Shown: piece after piece, positions 11,336-19,857 of the stretch
Numbering within the stretch: position 1 is the first letter of the stretch
How the letters are laid out: every line of letters begins with the position of its first letter
Source: Rubrivivax sp.
GTDB taxonomy: Bacteria; Pseudomonadota; Gammaproteobacteria; Burkholderiales; Burkholderiaceae_C
Direction of reading: 5' to 3'
DNA length: 64,000 bases
Assembly: GCA_020248915.1 (NCBI GenBank)
Contig: JADCGP010000003.1
Span: forward strand, 248,001-312,000
Notes under the pieces: model-generated
What the model saw: only the letters and a program-made list of their open reading frames with translations
What the model was told of the DNA's origin: nothing
The model's database searches: none
Translations under genes and position numbers: made by a program

Positions 11336-14300
11336 ATGGATTTCGTCGATCTGGATCGGCTCTTTGTACCGCTCAAGCGGGACGCAGACGCAGCACTTGA
11401 ATGGGGCCCGAACTGGGGGCTCAAATACGGTGGCTGGCTCGACTGGCCGTGTGTCCTCCAACACTGGCGCGTGGTTCTTCTCGCTGAGGCCCTGAGCGGC
11501 AAGACCAAGGAACTGGAGCATCGGGCCGTTGCATTGCGGCGCGAAGGGAAGCCCGCCTTCTTCCTGCGGATCGAGGACCTTGCCGATGATAGGTTCGAAG
11601 CCTCCCTAAATGACGACGACAAGGCCGCGTTTCACTCGTGGACAGCCGCTGACTCCGGCGAGGCGTGGTTCTTCCTCGACTCAGTTGACGAAGCCAGGCT
11701 GAACGGGAAGAAGCTGGCGACAGCGCTTCGAAACGTCCGAGCTGCGCTGACCAGTGGCAACCTCGATCGTGCTCACATCATCGTGAGTTGCAGAGTCAGT
11801 GACTGGAGGGGGAAGGCGGACCGGGAGTCAATGCAGAAAGAGCTTCCGTACGGCCCTCCGGCACAGCTCCCTTCCGCCGTCACGGATCCGGACGAAGTCC
11901 TCCTGTCTCCGATGTTTGACAGGACCTCCCAATCGACCGGGCTCAAGAAGCCACAGACTGACTCCAATCCCATTGAGCTCCTCGTTGTCCAGTTGGCTCC
12001 GCTGAATCAAGAGCAGCAGGCGCGGATGGCAACGGCCGCTTCGATCGCCAACGTGCCCGAGTTCATGCAGGCAGTTCGTCTCTCGGGCCTGGAGACGATG
12101 AGCGAGCGCCCAGGTGATCTTATTGATCTCATCGGCTACTGGCGCGATCACGGCAAGTTCGGCTCGCTTGTGGAGATGACGGAAGAAGGGGTCAAGCGAA
12201 AGCTGCGCGAGGAAGACATCTACCGGCCTGAGGCGGGTGTACTGAGTCCAGAGCGCGCCAGGCGAGGCGCCGAGCGCTTCGCCGCGGCGTTGATCCTTGC
12301 AAAGACGTTCACCATCAAGGCACCTGGTCAAGAAGCTGACCCCACGCTCGCCAAGGGAGCGCTGGAGTCTCGCGATGTGTTTCCAGACTGGGACCAGGAC
12401 TCCATCAATGCACTCCTGCGTACCGGTCTCTTCGCGCCAGGTACCTACGGACGGATCCGGTTTCATCATCGGTCCACCCAGGAGTACTTGGCAGCATGTT
12501 GGTTGCGGTGGCTAACCCAATGGAACAACTTTCCGATCGCGGAAGTCCACGCCTTGCTCTTTGTCGAGCCGTACGGCGTGCCCACGGTAGTGCCCACTTT
12601 GCGCGCCGTTGCGGCGTGGTTGTCGCTTTGGCTTCCCTCGGTGCGCGACGAGGCAATCAATCGCGAGCCGGCATCGCTGATCCTCCATGGCGACCCTAAG
12701 TCCCTGCCTCTTGAAGTTCGCGAGAGGCTGCTTGGTGTCTACGCGACGCTCGATGCAAAGGGCGACATCAGCGTCGAAAGGATCGACTTCCGGGCAGCGT
12801 GGATGTTCTCTTCGCCATCCCTGGCCAGAGCCGTTCGAAGAGCGTGGCAAGCGAACGACAGGCGCGAGTTCCGGATGCATTTGTTGGAGTTCATCGAAGA
12901 GGGACGCATCAAGGAGTGCGTTGACCTTGCCCGGAGCATCGCCCTCGACTCTTCGGCGAACCAATGGCACCGGCTCACTGCGGCTCGGGCATTGCTGGCG
13001 TGCGACGACCCCAAGGGCCTCAGCGACCTGGCTCGCGTCGTCCGCGCCGCACCCGATCGCCTCAGCGCTCGGCTTGCGCCGCAACTGGCCAGCCTGCTGT
13101 ACCCAGCCTATCTCTCCACAGATGACCTTCTGGACCTCGTGGACCGATCCGAGTCCCCAGAGCCATATCAGAGCGAGGGCTTCAGCTATCAGCTGGTGTC
13201 TCTGCATGCACTGGCTCCTACTCGCGATGCGCAACGGCAGTTTGCATTGGGCATCGCCGCCTTGATCCTGAAGCCTCCGCACCTTGATGACTCAGAGATG
13301 TCGAGTCGACACATCGAGTTGGGCAGAGGCCTGGCCGCTCTCGCGAAGGCCGAACTCGACAGGAGGGCGATAGGAGACGTGGACGACGGCCTAATCCGTC
13401 TCCTCATGGCAACCGAGCGAGCCCGGGGCGTCCACGACGATGAGGACGAGCTGGTCGCTCTCGCCACTAGAGTCCAGTGGGACAAAGCCCTAAACCGGCG
13501 GTTGATGTGGGCAGACGCTCAAACTGATCGAAAGGGTCACCCTAGAGAGAGTCATCCGGTCCACATCTGGCAGGTTGGGCCCGTCACGGGATTCACCCTT
13601 TGGCGAACCGACATCAGCGATCTCGAGTGGCTGCAAGAGGATGCACGTCGTTTGCCTGAAGAGCATGAGCGACGCATCGCCTTCAGTGCGATCCTGTTCG
13701 CGTTGCATAGGGCAGACGCTGATGAGTCGCGTCGTGATTTGCTGGACCAGCTTGCGGCCGGAGACCCTGCGTTGCAGGCTGACCTTGCCGACTACCGCAA
13801 GCCGGCGCCAGTCGACCCATACGCCGCGGATGCAGCGGCCCGCAAGGAGGAAGCCGCCAAGAAGACTCAGCAGGCCAAGAAGCCGTGGACTGACTTCCGG
13901 GACCAGTTGAGGTCAACACCTGCGATGCTGGACGCGCCGGAAGCAGTGAAGTCCTGGAAGGCAGGTCTCCATCGCCTCTACGACCTGACCAACTGGATAG
14001 ACATGAAGGCGCAATACGACGGCATCGAAGGGGCCGCGAAATGGCAAGCGCTGCGTTTGGCATTCGGCTCGGCTGTGGCGGAGCACTATGCCCGGGCGAT
14101 GCTTATGGCATGGCGCAACGTCCGCCCTGAACGTCCGAAGAAGATCGCTGACAACCAGTTCACCCGAAAGAGGACCAATGAGCTTGCGGTTCGTGCACTG
14201 GACTTGGACAGCCTCACACCAGGCTGGGAGCACAAACTTTCTGATGATGAAGTGGCCATCGCGGTGCGGCACGCGTGCTTTGCTGGGACCATTCGGGCCG

Positions 14301-15712
14301 AGTGGGTGAACCGCCTCGTCACCGCTCGTCCGAACGCTGCTCTTCCTGAGATCCTGTCCGCCGTTGCAACAGAGTACCGCTCGAACGGCACGTACTCCGA
14401 CGTCATCAACAGCGCCAGTCATGCTGACACGCCGGCGCTTCAGGCGATCGCCATGGAGGTCTTCCGGCTGCTGCGGAGGTCCGAGCCAGTTGATGATTCG
14501 ACGCTGGATCGCTCCATGCAGATCGTGCGTCGGGGACTCGCGGAACTACCGGCGCCGCAGGTGCGCTCCCTGATCCTCAAGCGTGTGTATCTCCACCTCG
14601 CGGCGGCAAACGAGAGGCGCGCATTCGAGTACCTCGGTGCGCTGGCAGCCATTGATCCCGAAGAGCTCGCCAAGATTGTGCTTTCGAAGCTGGAGCGCGG
14701 CGTCTCCGAGGCCGACCACGACTACGCGGAGCGAGTCTCGTACTGGCTCGGGGCACTCTTCGCAGGGCAAGGTGAGCATGGCGTCGCCACCGCGGCGCTG
14801 GTGAAGATGCCGGTCGTGCACCTCGCGCGACTGCTGCGCCTAGCCTATGAGCACATCCCCGCGCGTGACTGGACGGCACACCGCTCCGGATCGGGGCGCT
14901 CCCCAAGCGATAAGGCGGAAAGCGCTCGCGGGATGCTCTTCAACGCTATTGCCGAGCGGCCTGGCGCGGAAGCCTACGACGCGCTCCTCGCACTGAGTAC
15001 CGATCCCGTGTTTGCCGACAGTTCGCTTCGCTTGCGTGAGATTGCGCATGCGCGGGCGGAGGCCGATGGCGACTTGCCGACTTGGCTCGCCACGGAGGTG
15101 ACCAAGTTTGAGCAGACGCACGCGGCACCGGTGAAGACGGGTGCTCAACTCCTGACTCTCATCCTGGGCGTACTTGCTGACATACAAGCATCGTTCACTA
15201 ACGCCGACGCAAGCAGCCGGCAACTGCTTGCACTTGCTCAGGACGAGGAAGAAGTCCAGGGATGGCTTGCTGAGCGCCTCAACGAACGCGCACGAGGTCG
15301 TTACAGCGCAGCAAGAGAGCCCGAGGTCGCGGACCGCAACGAGCCCGACATCCTTGTCTCCTCGACGTCCACCGACGTCCAGGTAGCGATCGAAGTCAAG
15401 AATGGCAACAAGAAGTGGACCGTGACCCAGCTTGAAAGCGCGGTTCGCGGGCAGTTGGCGAAGGACTATCTCCGCCCGGCCAACCGCCGGGACGGCATCC
15501 TCGTGGTATCGCTTCATCGCCACCGAACATGGCGAGTGCCTGGCGAAGAGTGGGATTTCGCGCGCCTGATAGTGCATCTGAAGACAGTGGCCCAGGCGAC
15601 GAGGTCCAACGACTCAGGACCCGTACAGGTAGCCGTTGTGGGGATCGACGCCAGTCGGGATGTGCCGAGCTCACCGTTTCGGCCTAGCAGGAAGCGACGC
15701 TCGGCGACGTAG
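11336..15712 (+). CDS. large NACHT/STAND-like NTPase with C-terminal PD-(D/E)XK-like nuclease motif
   Basis: The product has 1458 residues. A P-loop-like motif AEALSGKT is at residues 50-57; its first Gly is replaced by Ala while the Lys and Thr are kept. A Walker B-like WFFLDSVDEA is at 111-120 and a sensor-like IIVSCRVSDW at about 148-157. A winged-helix signature RFHHRSTQEYLAACWL lies near 374-389, as in NACHT and related STAND ATPases. A long helical-repeat-like middle follows (about 430-1300). The end carries D1338, then VAIEVKNG with E1353 and K1355, then QLAKDYL with Q1373 and Y1378: the spacing of a PD-(D/E)XK nuclease fold. STAND NTPases are known anti-phage sensors, but their effector is usually N-terminal. 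An anti-phage role is inference. Base composition is lower in GC than the surroundings. Confidence 0.7.
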   Translation: MDFVDLDRLFVPLKRDADAALEWGPNWGLKYGGWLDWPCVLQHWRVVLLAEALSGKTKELEHRAVALRREGKPAFFLRIEDLADDRFEASLNDDDKAAFHSWTAADSGEAWFFLDSVDEARLNGKKLATALRNVRAALTSGNLDRAHIIVSCRVSDWRGKADRESMQKELPYGPPAQLPSAVTDPDEVLLSPMFDRTSQSTGLKKPQTDSNPIELLVVQLAPLNQEQQARMATAASIANVPEFMQAVRLSGLETMSERPGDLIDLIGYWRDHGKFGSLVEMTEEGVKRKLREEDIYRPEAGVLSPERARRGAERFAAALILAKTFTIKAPGQEADPTLAKGALESRDVFPDWDQDSINALLRTGLFAPGTYGRIRFHHRSTQEYLAACWLRWLTQWNNFPIAEVHALLFVEPYGVPTVVPTLRAVAAWLSLWLPSVRDEAINREPASLILHGDPKSLPLEVRERLLGVYATLDAKGDISVERIDFRAAWMFSSPSLARAVRRAWQANDRREFRMHLLEFIEEGRIKECVDLARSIALDSSANQWHRLTAARALLACDDPKGLSDLARVVRAAPDRLSARLAPQLASLLYPAYLSTDDLLDLVDRSESPEPYQSEGFSYQLVSLHALAPTRDAQRQFALGIAALILKPPHLDDSEMSSRHIELGRGLAALAKAELDRRAIGDVDDGLIRLLMATERARGVHDDEDELVALATRVQWDKALNRRLMWADAQTDRKGHPRESHPVHIWQVGPVTGFTLWRTDISDLEWLQEDARRLPEEHERRIAFSAILFALHRADADESRRDLLDQLAAGDPALQADLADYRKPAPVDPYAADAAARKEEAAKKTQQAKKPWTDFRDQLRSTPAMLDAPEAVKSWKAGLHRLYDLTNWIDMKAQYDGIEGAAKWQALRLAFGSAVAEHYARAMLMAWRNVRPERPKKIADNQFTRKRTNELAVRALDLDSLTPGWEHKLSDDEVAIAVRHACFAGTIRAEWVNRLVTARPNAALPEILSAVATEYRSNGTYSDVINSASHADTPALQAIAMEVFRLLRRSEPVDDSTLDRSMQIVRRGLAELPAPQVRSLILKRVYLHLAAANERRAFEYLGALAAIDPEELAKIVLSKLERGVSEADHDYAERVSYWLGALFAGQGEHGVATAALVKMPVVHLARLLRLAYEHIPARDWTAHRSGSGRSPSDKAESARGMLFNAIAERPGAEAYDALLALSTDPVFADSSLRLREIAHARAEADGDLPTWLATEVTKFEQTHAAPVKTGAQLLTLILGVLADIQASFTNADASSRQLLALAQDEEEVQGWLAERLNERARGRYSAAREPEVADRNEPDILVSSTSTDVQVAIEVKNGNKKWTVTQLESAVRGQLAKDYLRPANRRDGILVVSLHRHRTWRVPGEEWDFARLIVHLKTVAQATRSNDSGPVQVAVVGIDASRDVPSSPFRPSRKRRSAT

Positions 15713-16088
15713 GATGGACAAGGTCGATCCCGACGGGCTGGTCGCGATCCTGGCTGTCGCGAAGCGAAGCATTGCACTTCGGCATCGACCGAAGAACGTC
15801 GATAGCGGCGTCTTGTCCAATGTCCGCGCGATCGCGCCGCCCAATTCTCGCCATGGGTCGGTAGAAGCAGTTCGCGGCCGGTGACAGCGGTCATCCGGCC
15901 CCCGCCACCCCGCTAATCTGTCGGCTGGCCGGTCGCGAGTGCGGAGCGGTCGTCGCTGGTAGTGACCTGCCTGAGACCGCTTACAGCCAAAGCCGCCGCT
16001 CAAGCGGCGAGCCCGAGTGCCTGCACTCAGTCTGAAGCCGCCCAGCGCAGCGCGCAACGCTCTGGCCGCTTGAACGAAGCCCGTTAGC
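15713..16088. other. non-coding stretch between the STAND gene and an IS remnant
   Basis: No open frame here shows family character on either strand. The stretch is intermediate in GC and contains a short GC-rich inverted repeat around 15990-16012 (GCCGCCGCT and AGCGGCG arms). It probably consists of junction sequence between the acquired island and the IS remnant. Confidence 0.4.
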
Positions 16089-16690
16089 AGGCCGTTGAAG
16101 AACCACCCGTGAAGGCAGGCTCCGCCATCGTGATGTGGTCCGGCGAGGTCATACAGCCCGTAGGTTGCGCTGCAGCGGCCTGTGCAGACCCATTTCAGGT
16201 TCATTCGAGTGCCGGAAGGCGGTCATTTCGACCTTCCCGCTGCTCATTACGCGCTCTGGGGGCGCAATTTCGCCAGGGGCCGCATGCCGCCTGAGATCGT
16301 AGGCGGCCATCGTCAGGGTCAGAAGCTGGTCGACCTTATCCAGTCCCTGCACCATCACCTGGCGGATCGGGCCGATGAGCGTGCCCCAGCCGAAGCACTC
16401 TGGGATGTGCCGTCTCCTGTGCTGGCCTGTACGTTGACCACCAGACCATGCCGGTTGTCGGTCAGCACATGACCCAGGTAGCTGGGCAGCGCCGGGGCCG
16501 CGTCGCTCTTGCGGTACAGCTGGGACTCGGGATCGCTCGTGGACGCGTGCGTGTCGTTGCTTCGCGGTTCGCCGCGCCAATCCTCGGGCCGGCGACCATC
16601 GTCGGAACCGTTCTTGCGCCGCAGGCTCTTGTGGCTGGCCCAGGCCTGGATGAGCGTGCCGTCCACGCTGATCTCGCAGGCAGAGGCGGA
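16089..16690 (-). mobile_element. degenerate IS5-type insertion sequence with broken transposase
   Basis: The left edge, around CAGGCCGTTGAAGAACCAC, resembles IS5-type terminal inverted repeats. On the minus strand two transposase pieces can be read. The first (about 16675 to 16430) contains SVDGTLIQAWASHKSLRRK, EPRSNDTHASTSDPESQLYR and YLGHVLTDNRHGLVV, matching the catalytic middle of IS5-family DDE transposases. The second (about 16420 to 16185), in another frame, contains CFGWGTLIGPIRQVMVQGLD and QLLTLTMAAYDLRR, the C-terminal part. The N-terminus and part of the catalytic core are missing, so the element cannot make a full transposase. It ends immediately before the operator of the next gene. 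Confidence 0.7.
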
Positions 16691-16712
16691 AATTTCTGTC
16701 TTGACAGAAATT
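16691..16712 (+). promoter_or_regulatory. perfect palindromic operator with embedded -35
   Basis: AATTTCTGTC at 16691-16700 and GACAGAAATT at 16703-16712 are exact inverted arms with two bases between them. TTGACA at 16701-16706 inside the palindrome is a consensus -35 hexamer. The GbsR/MarR-type gene starts 24 bases downstream. A repressor bound here would block its own promoter. The right arm recurs exactly at 17351-17360. Confidence 0.7.
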
Positions 16713-16735
16713 AGTGGCGGGCGCAGGATATTGGC

Positions 16736-17305
16736 ATGAACCTGTCGCCCGCCATCGGCCGCTTCGTCCTGCACTGGGGTGAGATGAGCGCCCGCTGGGG
16801 CGTGAACCGCACCGTGGCGCAGATCCACGCCCTGCTGTACATCCAGGGCCGGCCGATGCATGCCGAGGAGATCGCCGAGACGCTGGGCGTGGCGCGCTCG
16901 AACGTGAGCACCAGCCTGCGCGAGCTGCAGGGCTGGAACCTGGTGCGGTTGACGCACCTGGCCGGCGACCGGCGCGACCACTTCGAGACCTCCACGCAGG
17001 TGTGGGAGTTGGTGCGCACTATCGTGCGTGAGCGCCAGAAGCGAGAGATCGCGCCCACGATCGAGGTACTGCGCGAGCTTCTGGCCGACCCCGCCATCAG
17101 CCGCGAGCCCGCCGCGGCCAAGCTGCGCATGCAGGAGACGCTCGAGCTGCTCCAGACCCTCACCGTCTGGAGCGACGAGATGCTGCGGCTCGACACCGAG
17201 ACGCTGGCCGCCGTTCTCAAGCTGGGCGCGCGCATCAAGAAGCTCATCGCCAAGCCCGCCGAACCCGACGCCGCGCTCACCGCCGGCCAGCTGCTGGGGC
17301 CCTGA
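16736..17305 (+). CDS. GbsR/MarR family transcriptional regulator
   Basis: The product is a 189-residue winged-helix DNA-binding protein of the GbsR branch of the MarR superfamily. The helix-turn-helix lies at about residues 38-65 (PMHAEEIAETLGVARSNVST), followed by the wing LVRLTHLAGDRRDHFETS. The C-terminal half is helical, probably for dimerisation. The start codon lies 24 bases after the perfect palindrome at 16691-16712, which overlaps a -35 sequence, so autorepression is likely. The next two genes appear to form its operon. The ligand is unknown. Confidence 0.88.
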   Translation: MNLSPAIGRFVLHWGEMSARWGVNRTVAQIHALLYIQGRPMHAEEIAETLGVARSNVSTSLRELQGWNLVRLTHLAGDRRDHFETSTQVWELVRTIVRERQKREIAPTIEVLRELLADPAISREPAAAKLRMQETLELLQTLTVWSDEMLRLDTETLAAVLKLGARIKKLIAKPAEPDAALTAGQLLGP

Positions 17306-17338
17306 CGCGTTCCCGATCACCGCTCTCGTTCGCATGGA

Positions 17339-17360
17339 GATTTCGCTCATGACAGAAATT
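17339..17360 (+). promoter_or_regulatory. second, imperfect operator over the start of the DCC-family gene
   Basis: GACAGAAATT at 17351-17360 is identical to the right arm of the operator at 16691-16712. The left arm, ATTTCGCTC at 17340-17348, differs from a perfect arm at two positions. The site overlaps the start codon at 17349. It may give secondary control of the downstream genes or be a relic of a duplicated operator. Confidence 0.45.
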
Positions 17361-17846
17361 ACTAGCAACATCGACAACTCCCGCTGGCCCCTGACGCTGC
17401 TGTACGACGCCGCTTGCCCGGTGTGCTCGCTGGAGATGGACCACCTGCGCGAACGCTGCGCCGACGGGCGGCTTCGCTTCGTCGACATCAGCGCGCCGGG
17501 CTTCAGCGCGGCCGCCTGGGGCAGCACGCAGGCCGAGCTGATGGCGCGCATCCACGGCGTGCGGCCCGACGGCTCGCACCTCGTCGGGCTGCCGGCACTG
17601 CGCGAGGCCTACGCCGCCGTGGGGCTGGGCGCCTGGCTGGCGCCCACGGGGTGGCGCGGCGCCGCCGGGCTGGCAGACCGCGCCTACGAGGCCTTTGCGC
17701 GCCACCGGCAGCCGATCTCGCGCCTGGCCGCGCCGCTGATCGACGGCCTGCGCGGCTGGCGCTCGCGCCGGCAGCTCCGGCGCATGGCGGCCTGCAGCGA
17801 CGGCGCCTGCGCGGTGGATCCGGTGACGAGGCGGGCCAGGCGATGA
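17349..17846 (+). CDS. DCC-family (DUF393) thiol-disulfide oxidoreductase-like protein
   Basis: The product has 165 residues. The motif YDAACPVCSLEMDHL near residues 16-30 holds the CPVC pair (DxxCPxC) that defines the DCC/DUF393 family, thought to be thioredoxin-like redox proteins. The RFVDIS strand and the GLPALREAYAAVGLGAWLAP stretch also fit the family. The ATG at 17349 was chosen because GGAG lies 9 bases before it; an in-frame ATG at 17334 is an alternative. The stop overlaps the start of the next gene (ATGA at 17843-17846), so the two are coupled. It is probably controlled by the GbsR-like protein upstream. Confidence 0.85.
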   Translation: MTEITSNIDNSRWPLTLLYDAACPVCSLEMDHLRERCADGRLRFVDISAPGFSAAAWGSTQAELMARIHGVRPDGSHLVGLPALREAYAAVGLGAWLAPTGWRGAAGLADRAYEAFARHRQPISRLAAPLIDGLRGWRSRRQLRRMAACSDGACAVDPVTRRARR

Positions 17847-18916
17847 GGGTGCTCGTCTGCGGTTCGAGCGGCGCCGTGGGCGGCGCCGTCGTGCAGGCGC
17901 TGCGCTCGCGCGGCCACCAGCCCGTGGCCGCGTCGCGGCGCGGGGGCTGGCGCATCGACTTCATGGCGCCGGTGCCGCCGGCGGCCTGGGCCAGGCGGCT
18001 GCGCGCCGGGCGGATCGACGCGGTGGTCAACTGCGTGGGCGTGCTGATGGCGCGCGATGGCCAGCGCTTCGAGCGCGTGCATGCGCAGGGGCCGATCGAG
18101 CTCTTCGAAGGCGCGGCGCTCGCGGGCGTGCGGCGGGTGGTGCAGGTCTCGGCGCTGGGTGCGGGTACCGGCACGCGGCCGTACCTGGCCAGCAAGCGCC
18201 AGGCCGACGAGGCCCTGCTCGCGCTGCCGCTCCAGGGCACGGTGCTGCGGCCTTCGCTGCTGCTCGGCCCCGGCTGCGCGAGCACGCGTCTGTTCGCCAC
18301 GCTGGCGGCGCTGCCGGTGATCGCGCTGCCCGGATCCGGCGCGCAGCGGCTCGCGCCGCTGCACGTGTACGAGCTGGCCGAGGCGGTGGCGCGCTGCCTC
18401 GAGCGGCCCGACGCCATCACCGGCGTGCACGAGCTCGGCGGCGGCAGCACCGTGAGCTACCGCGCGATGCTCGCGGCCTACCGCGCGGCCTCGATGCGCG
18501 GCCCGGCGCTGTGGCTGCCGCTGCCGATGGCGCTGATGCGGGCCACCGCCGTGCTGGCCGAGGCGCTGCCGCAGCGGGTGTTCAGCCGCGCCACCTTGGC
18601 ATTGCTCGCGGACGGCAACGTGCCGGCACACAACGCCGCGGCCGCGCTGCTGGGCCGCGCGCCGGCGCGGCTCGAAGACAGCCTGCGGGTGACGCCGCCC
18701 GTGCCGGCGACCGATCTGCAGGTGCCGGCACGGGCGGCTGCAACGCCGGTGCAGGGGCCGCGACACCGCACACGGGCCGCCTGGGGCTGCCTTTGGCTCG
18801 AGCTGCGCGCGGTTGCTGCCGGGCGGGCGGAGCCCGCGGCGTCCGCGCACCGCCTCACATCGCCGCCTCGCATGGCCGACAAGCGCAACCCAGCGCGCGC
18901 CGCGCCACACGCCTGA
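17843..18916 (+). CDS. NAD(P)-binding Rossmann-fold epimerase/reductase-like protein
   Basis: The product has 357 residues. The N-terminal MRVLVCGSSGAVGGAVVQAL has the GxxGxxG dinucleotide-binding loop of extended SDR proteins. VVNCVGVLMARDGQRFERVH, VVQVSALGAG and the YLASKRQADEALL helix are as in the NDUFA9-like/NmrA-like branch. The C-terminal half (about 230-357) is less conserved and ends in an Arg/Ala-rich tail. The start overlaps the stop of the DCC gene by four bases. The substrate is unknown. A role with the DCC protein in redox chemistry is a guess from context. Confidence 0.85.
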   Translation: MRVLVCGSSGAVGGAVVQALRSRGHQPVAASRRGGWRIDFMAPVPPAAWARRLRAGRIDAVVNCVGVLMARDGQRFERVHAQGPIELFEGAALAGVRRVVQVSALGAGTGTRPYLASKRQADEALLALPLQGTVLRPSLLLGPGCASTRLFATLAALPVIALPGSGAQRLAPLHVYELAEAVARCLERPDAITGVHELGGGSTVSYRAMLAAYRAASMRGPALWLPLPMALMRATAVLAEALPQRVFSRATLALLADGNVPAHNAAAALLGRAPARLEDSLRVTPPVPATDLQVPARAAATPVQGPRHRTRAAWGCLWLELRAVAAGRAEPAASAHRLTSPPRMADKRNPARAAPHA

Positions 18917-19011
18917 CCCCGGCGCCGGCGCCGGCCCGCGCACGCCATGCCGCGCATACTACGCAGCCACTCGCCTGCAGCTGCGCCCGGGCCCTCGTCT
19001 GTTCCTGCGCG

Positions 19012-19052
19012 CGCACCCGCACCGGCACCCGCACCCGCACCCGCACCCGCAC
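19012..19052. repeat. hexamer tandem repeat (GCACCC/CACCCG)
   Basis: About seven copies of a 6-base unit, one with a G variant, lie in the 202-base gap between the SDR gene and yaeQ. A slippage-prone simple repeat is the plain reading. It ends 66 bases before the yaeQ start, so length changes could alter promoter spacing, but no evidence of that is visible. Confidence 0.7.
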
Positions 19053-19118
19053 CTTCGACCGCGCGACACCTGCCCCGCCCCGCACCCGCAGCCACCCCAC
19101 CCGCCACAGGAGCCCCGC

Positions 19119-19679
19119 TTGGCCCTCAAGGCCACCATCTACAAGGCCCAGCTGCAGATCGCCGATGTCGACCGCGGGCTGTACGCCGACCATGCGCTGA
19201 CGCTGGCGCTGCATCCGTCCGAGACGGAGGAGCGGCTGGCGGTGCGGCTGCTGGCGTTTGCGCTTCGGGTGCCGCACGACGACGCGGCGGGTGCGCTGCA
19301 GTTCGCGCGCGGGCTGTCCGACGCCGACGAGCCCGACCTCTGGCAGCACGACCTGACCGGCCGCCTGGTGCAGTGGGTCGAGGTCGGCCAGCCCGACGCG
19401 CGGCGGCTCGGCCGGGCCTGCGGGCGCGCCGATCACGTGTCGATCCTCGCCTACGGGCCGGCGGTGCCGATCTGGTGGGCCGGCCTGGCCGACAAGGTGG
19501 CGCGCCACCCCAACCTCGCCGTGGACCAGCTCGCGCCGGCGCACGCGCGGGCGCTGGCCGCGATGGTCAGGCGCTCGATGTCCTGGCAGCTGACCATGCA
19601 GGACGGCGCGGTGTGGGTCGCAGATGGCGAGCAGTCGGTCGAGGTGGTGCCGGTGGCGCTGAAGGTGGCCGCGCCCTGA
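19119..19679 (+). CDS. yaeQ: YaeQ family protein
   Basis: The product has 186 residues, close to the E. coli YaeQ length of 181. From the TTG start it reads (M)ALKATIYKAQLQIADVDRG, YADHALTLALHPSETEERL and later GRADHVSILAYG, matching YaeQ throughout. The family has a PD-(D/E)XK-like fold and an unclear function. TTG at 19119 is preferred over longer ATG starts because the family begins exactly here and AGGAG lies 8 bases upstream. No clear operon partner is seen. Confidence 0.93.
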   Translation: MALKATIYKAQLQIADVDRGLYADHALTLALHPSETEERLAVRLLAFALRVPHDDAAGALQFARGLSDADEPDLWQHDLTGRLVQWVEVGQPDARRLGRACGRADHVSILAYGPAVPIWWAGLADKVARHPNLAVDQLAPAHARALAAMVRRSMSWQLTMQDGAVWVADGEQSVEVVPVALKVAAP

Positions 19680-19703
19680 GCCCGGCGCGCCCCGCGTCCG
19701 CGG

Positions 19704-19722
19704 GTGTCGGAAAACTTGACAC
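19704..19722 (+). promoter_or_regulatory. inverted repeat, candidate activator site for the PEP-CTERM gene
   Basis: GTGTC at 19704-19708 and GACAC at 19718-19722 flank an A-rich centre. A related half-site TGTCAA is at 19772-19777. They lie about 75-95 and 20-25 bases upstream of the sigma-54 promoter, and the farther site is at a distance typical for an enhancer-binding protein. In other betaproteobacteria PEP-CTERM genes are activated by PrsK/PrsR with RpoN. Binding here is inference. Confidence 0.4.
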
Positions 19723-19795
19723 AGCCCGCTCCGCGTCTCGGCGGTACGGCCGCGACAAGGTCGCAAGTGCCTGTCAACACAGTTGATTCCATGCA

Positions 19796-19812
19796 CTGGC
19801 TCGAAGTTTGCT
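19796..19812 (+). promoter_or_regulatory. sigma-54 (RpoN) promoter
   Basis: CTGGCTCGAAGTTTGCT matches the -24/-12 consensus YTGGCACGrNNNTTGCW at every fixed base except one (A to T). The GG (19798-19799) and GC (19810-19811) are exactly 12 bases apart, as required. Transcription would start near 19823, about 35 bases before the PEP-CTERM start codon. Confidence 0.75.
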
Positions 19813-19857
19813 TCTAATGAGGCATTCGGCGGAACACCCCGTCGGGAGAGATCCACC

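Noticed and set aside
15713..16088. Short open frames after the STAND gene as possible small partners
   Set aside because: None has a ribosome-binding site plus family-like sequence, and composition shifts within the stretch.
19012..19052. Hexamer repeats considered as a CRISPR-like array
   Set aside because: The unit is six bases with no spacers. No CRISPR array or cas gene was found in the window.
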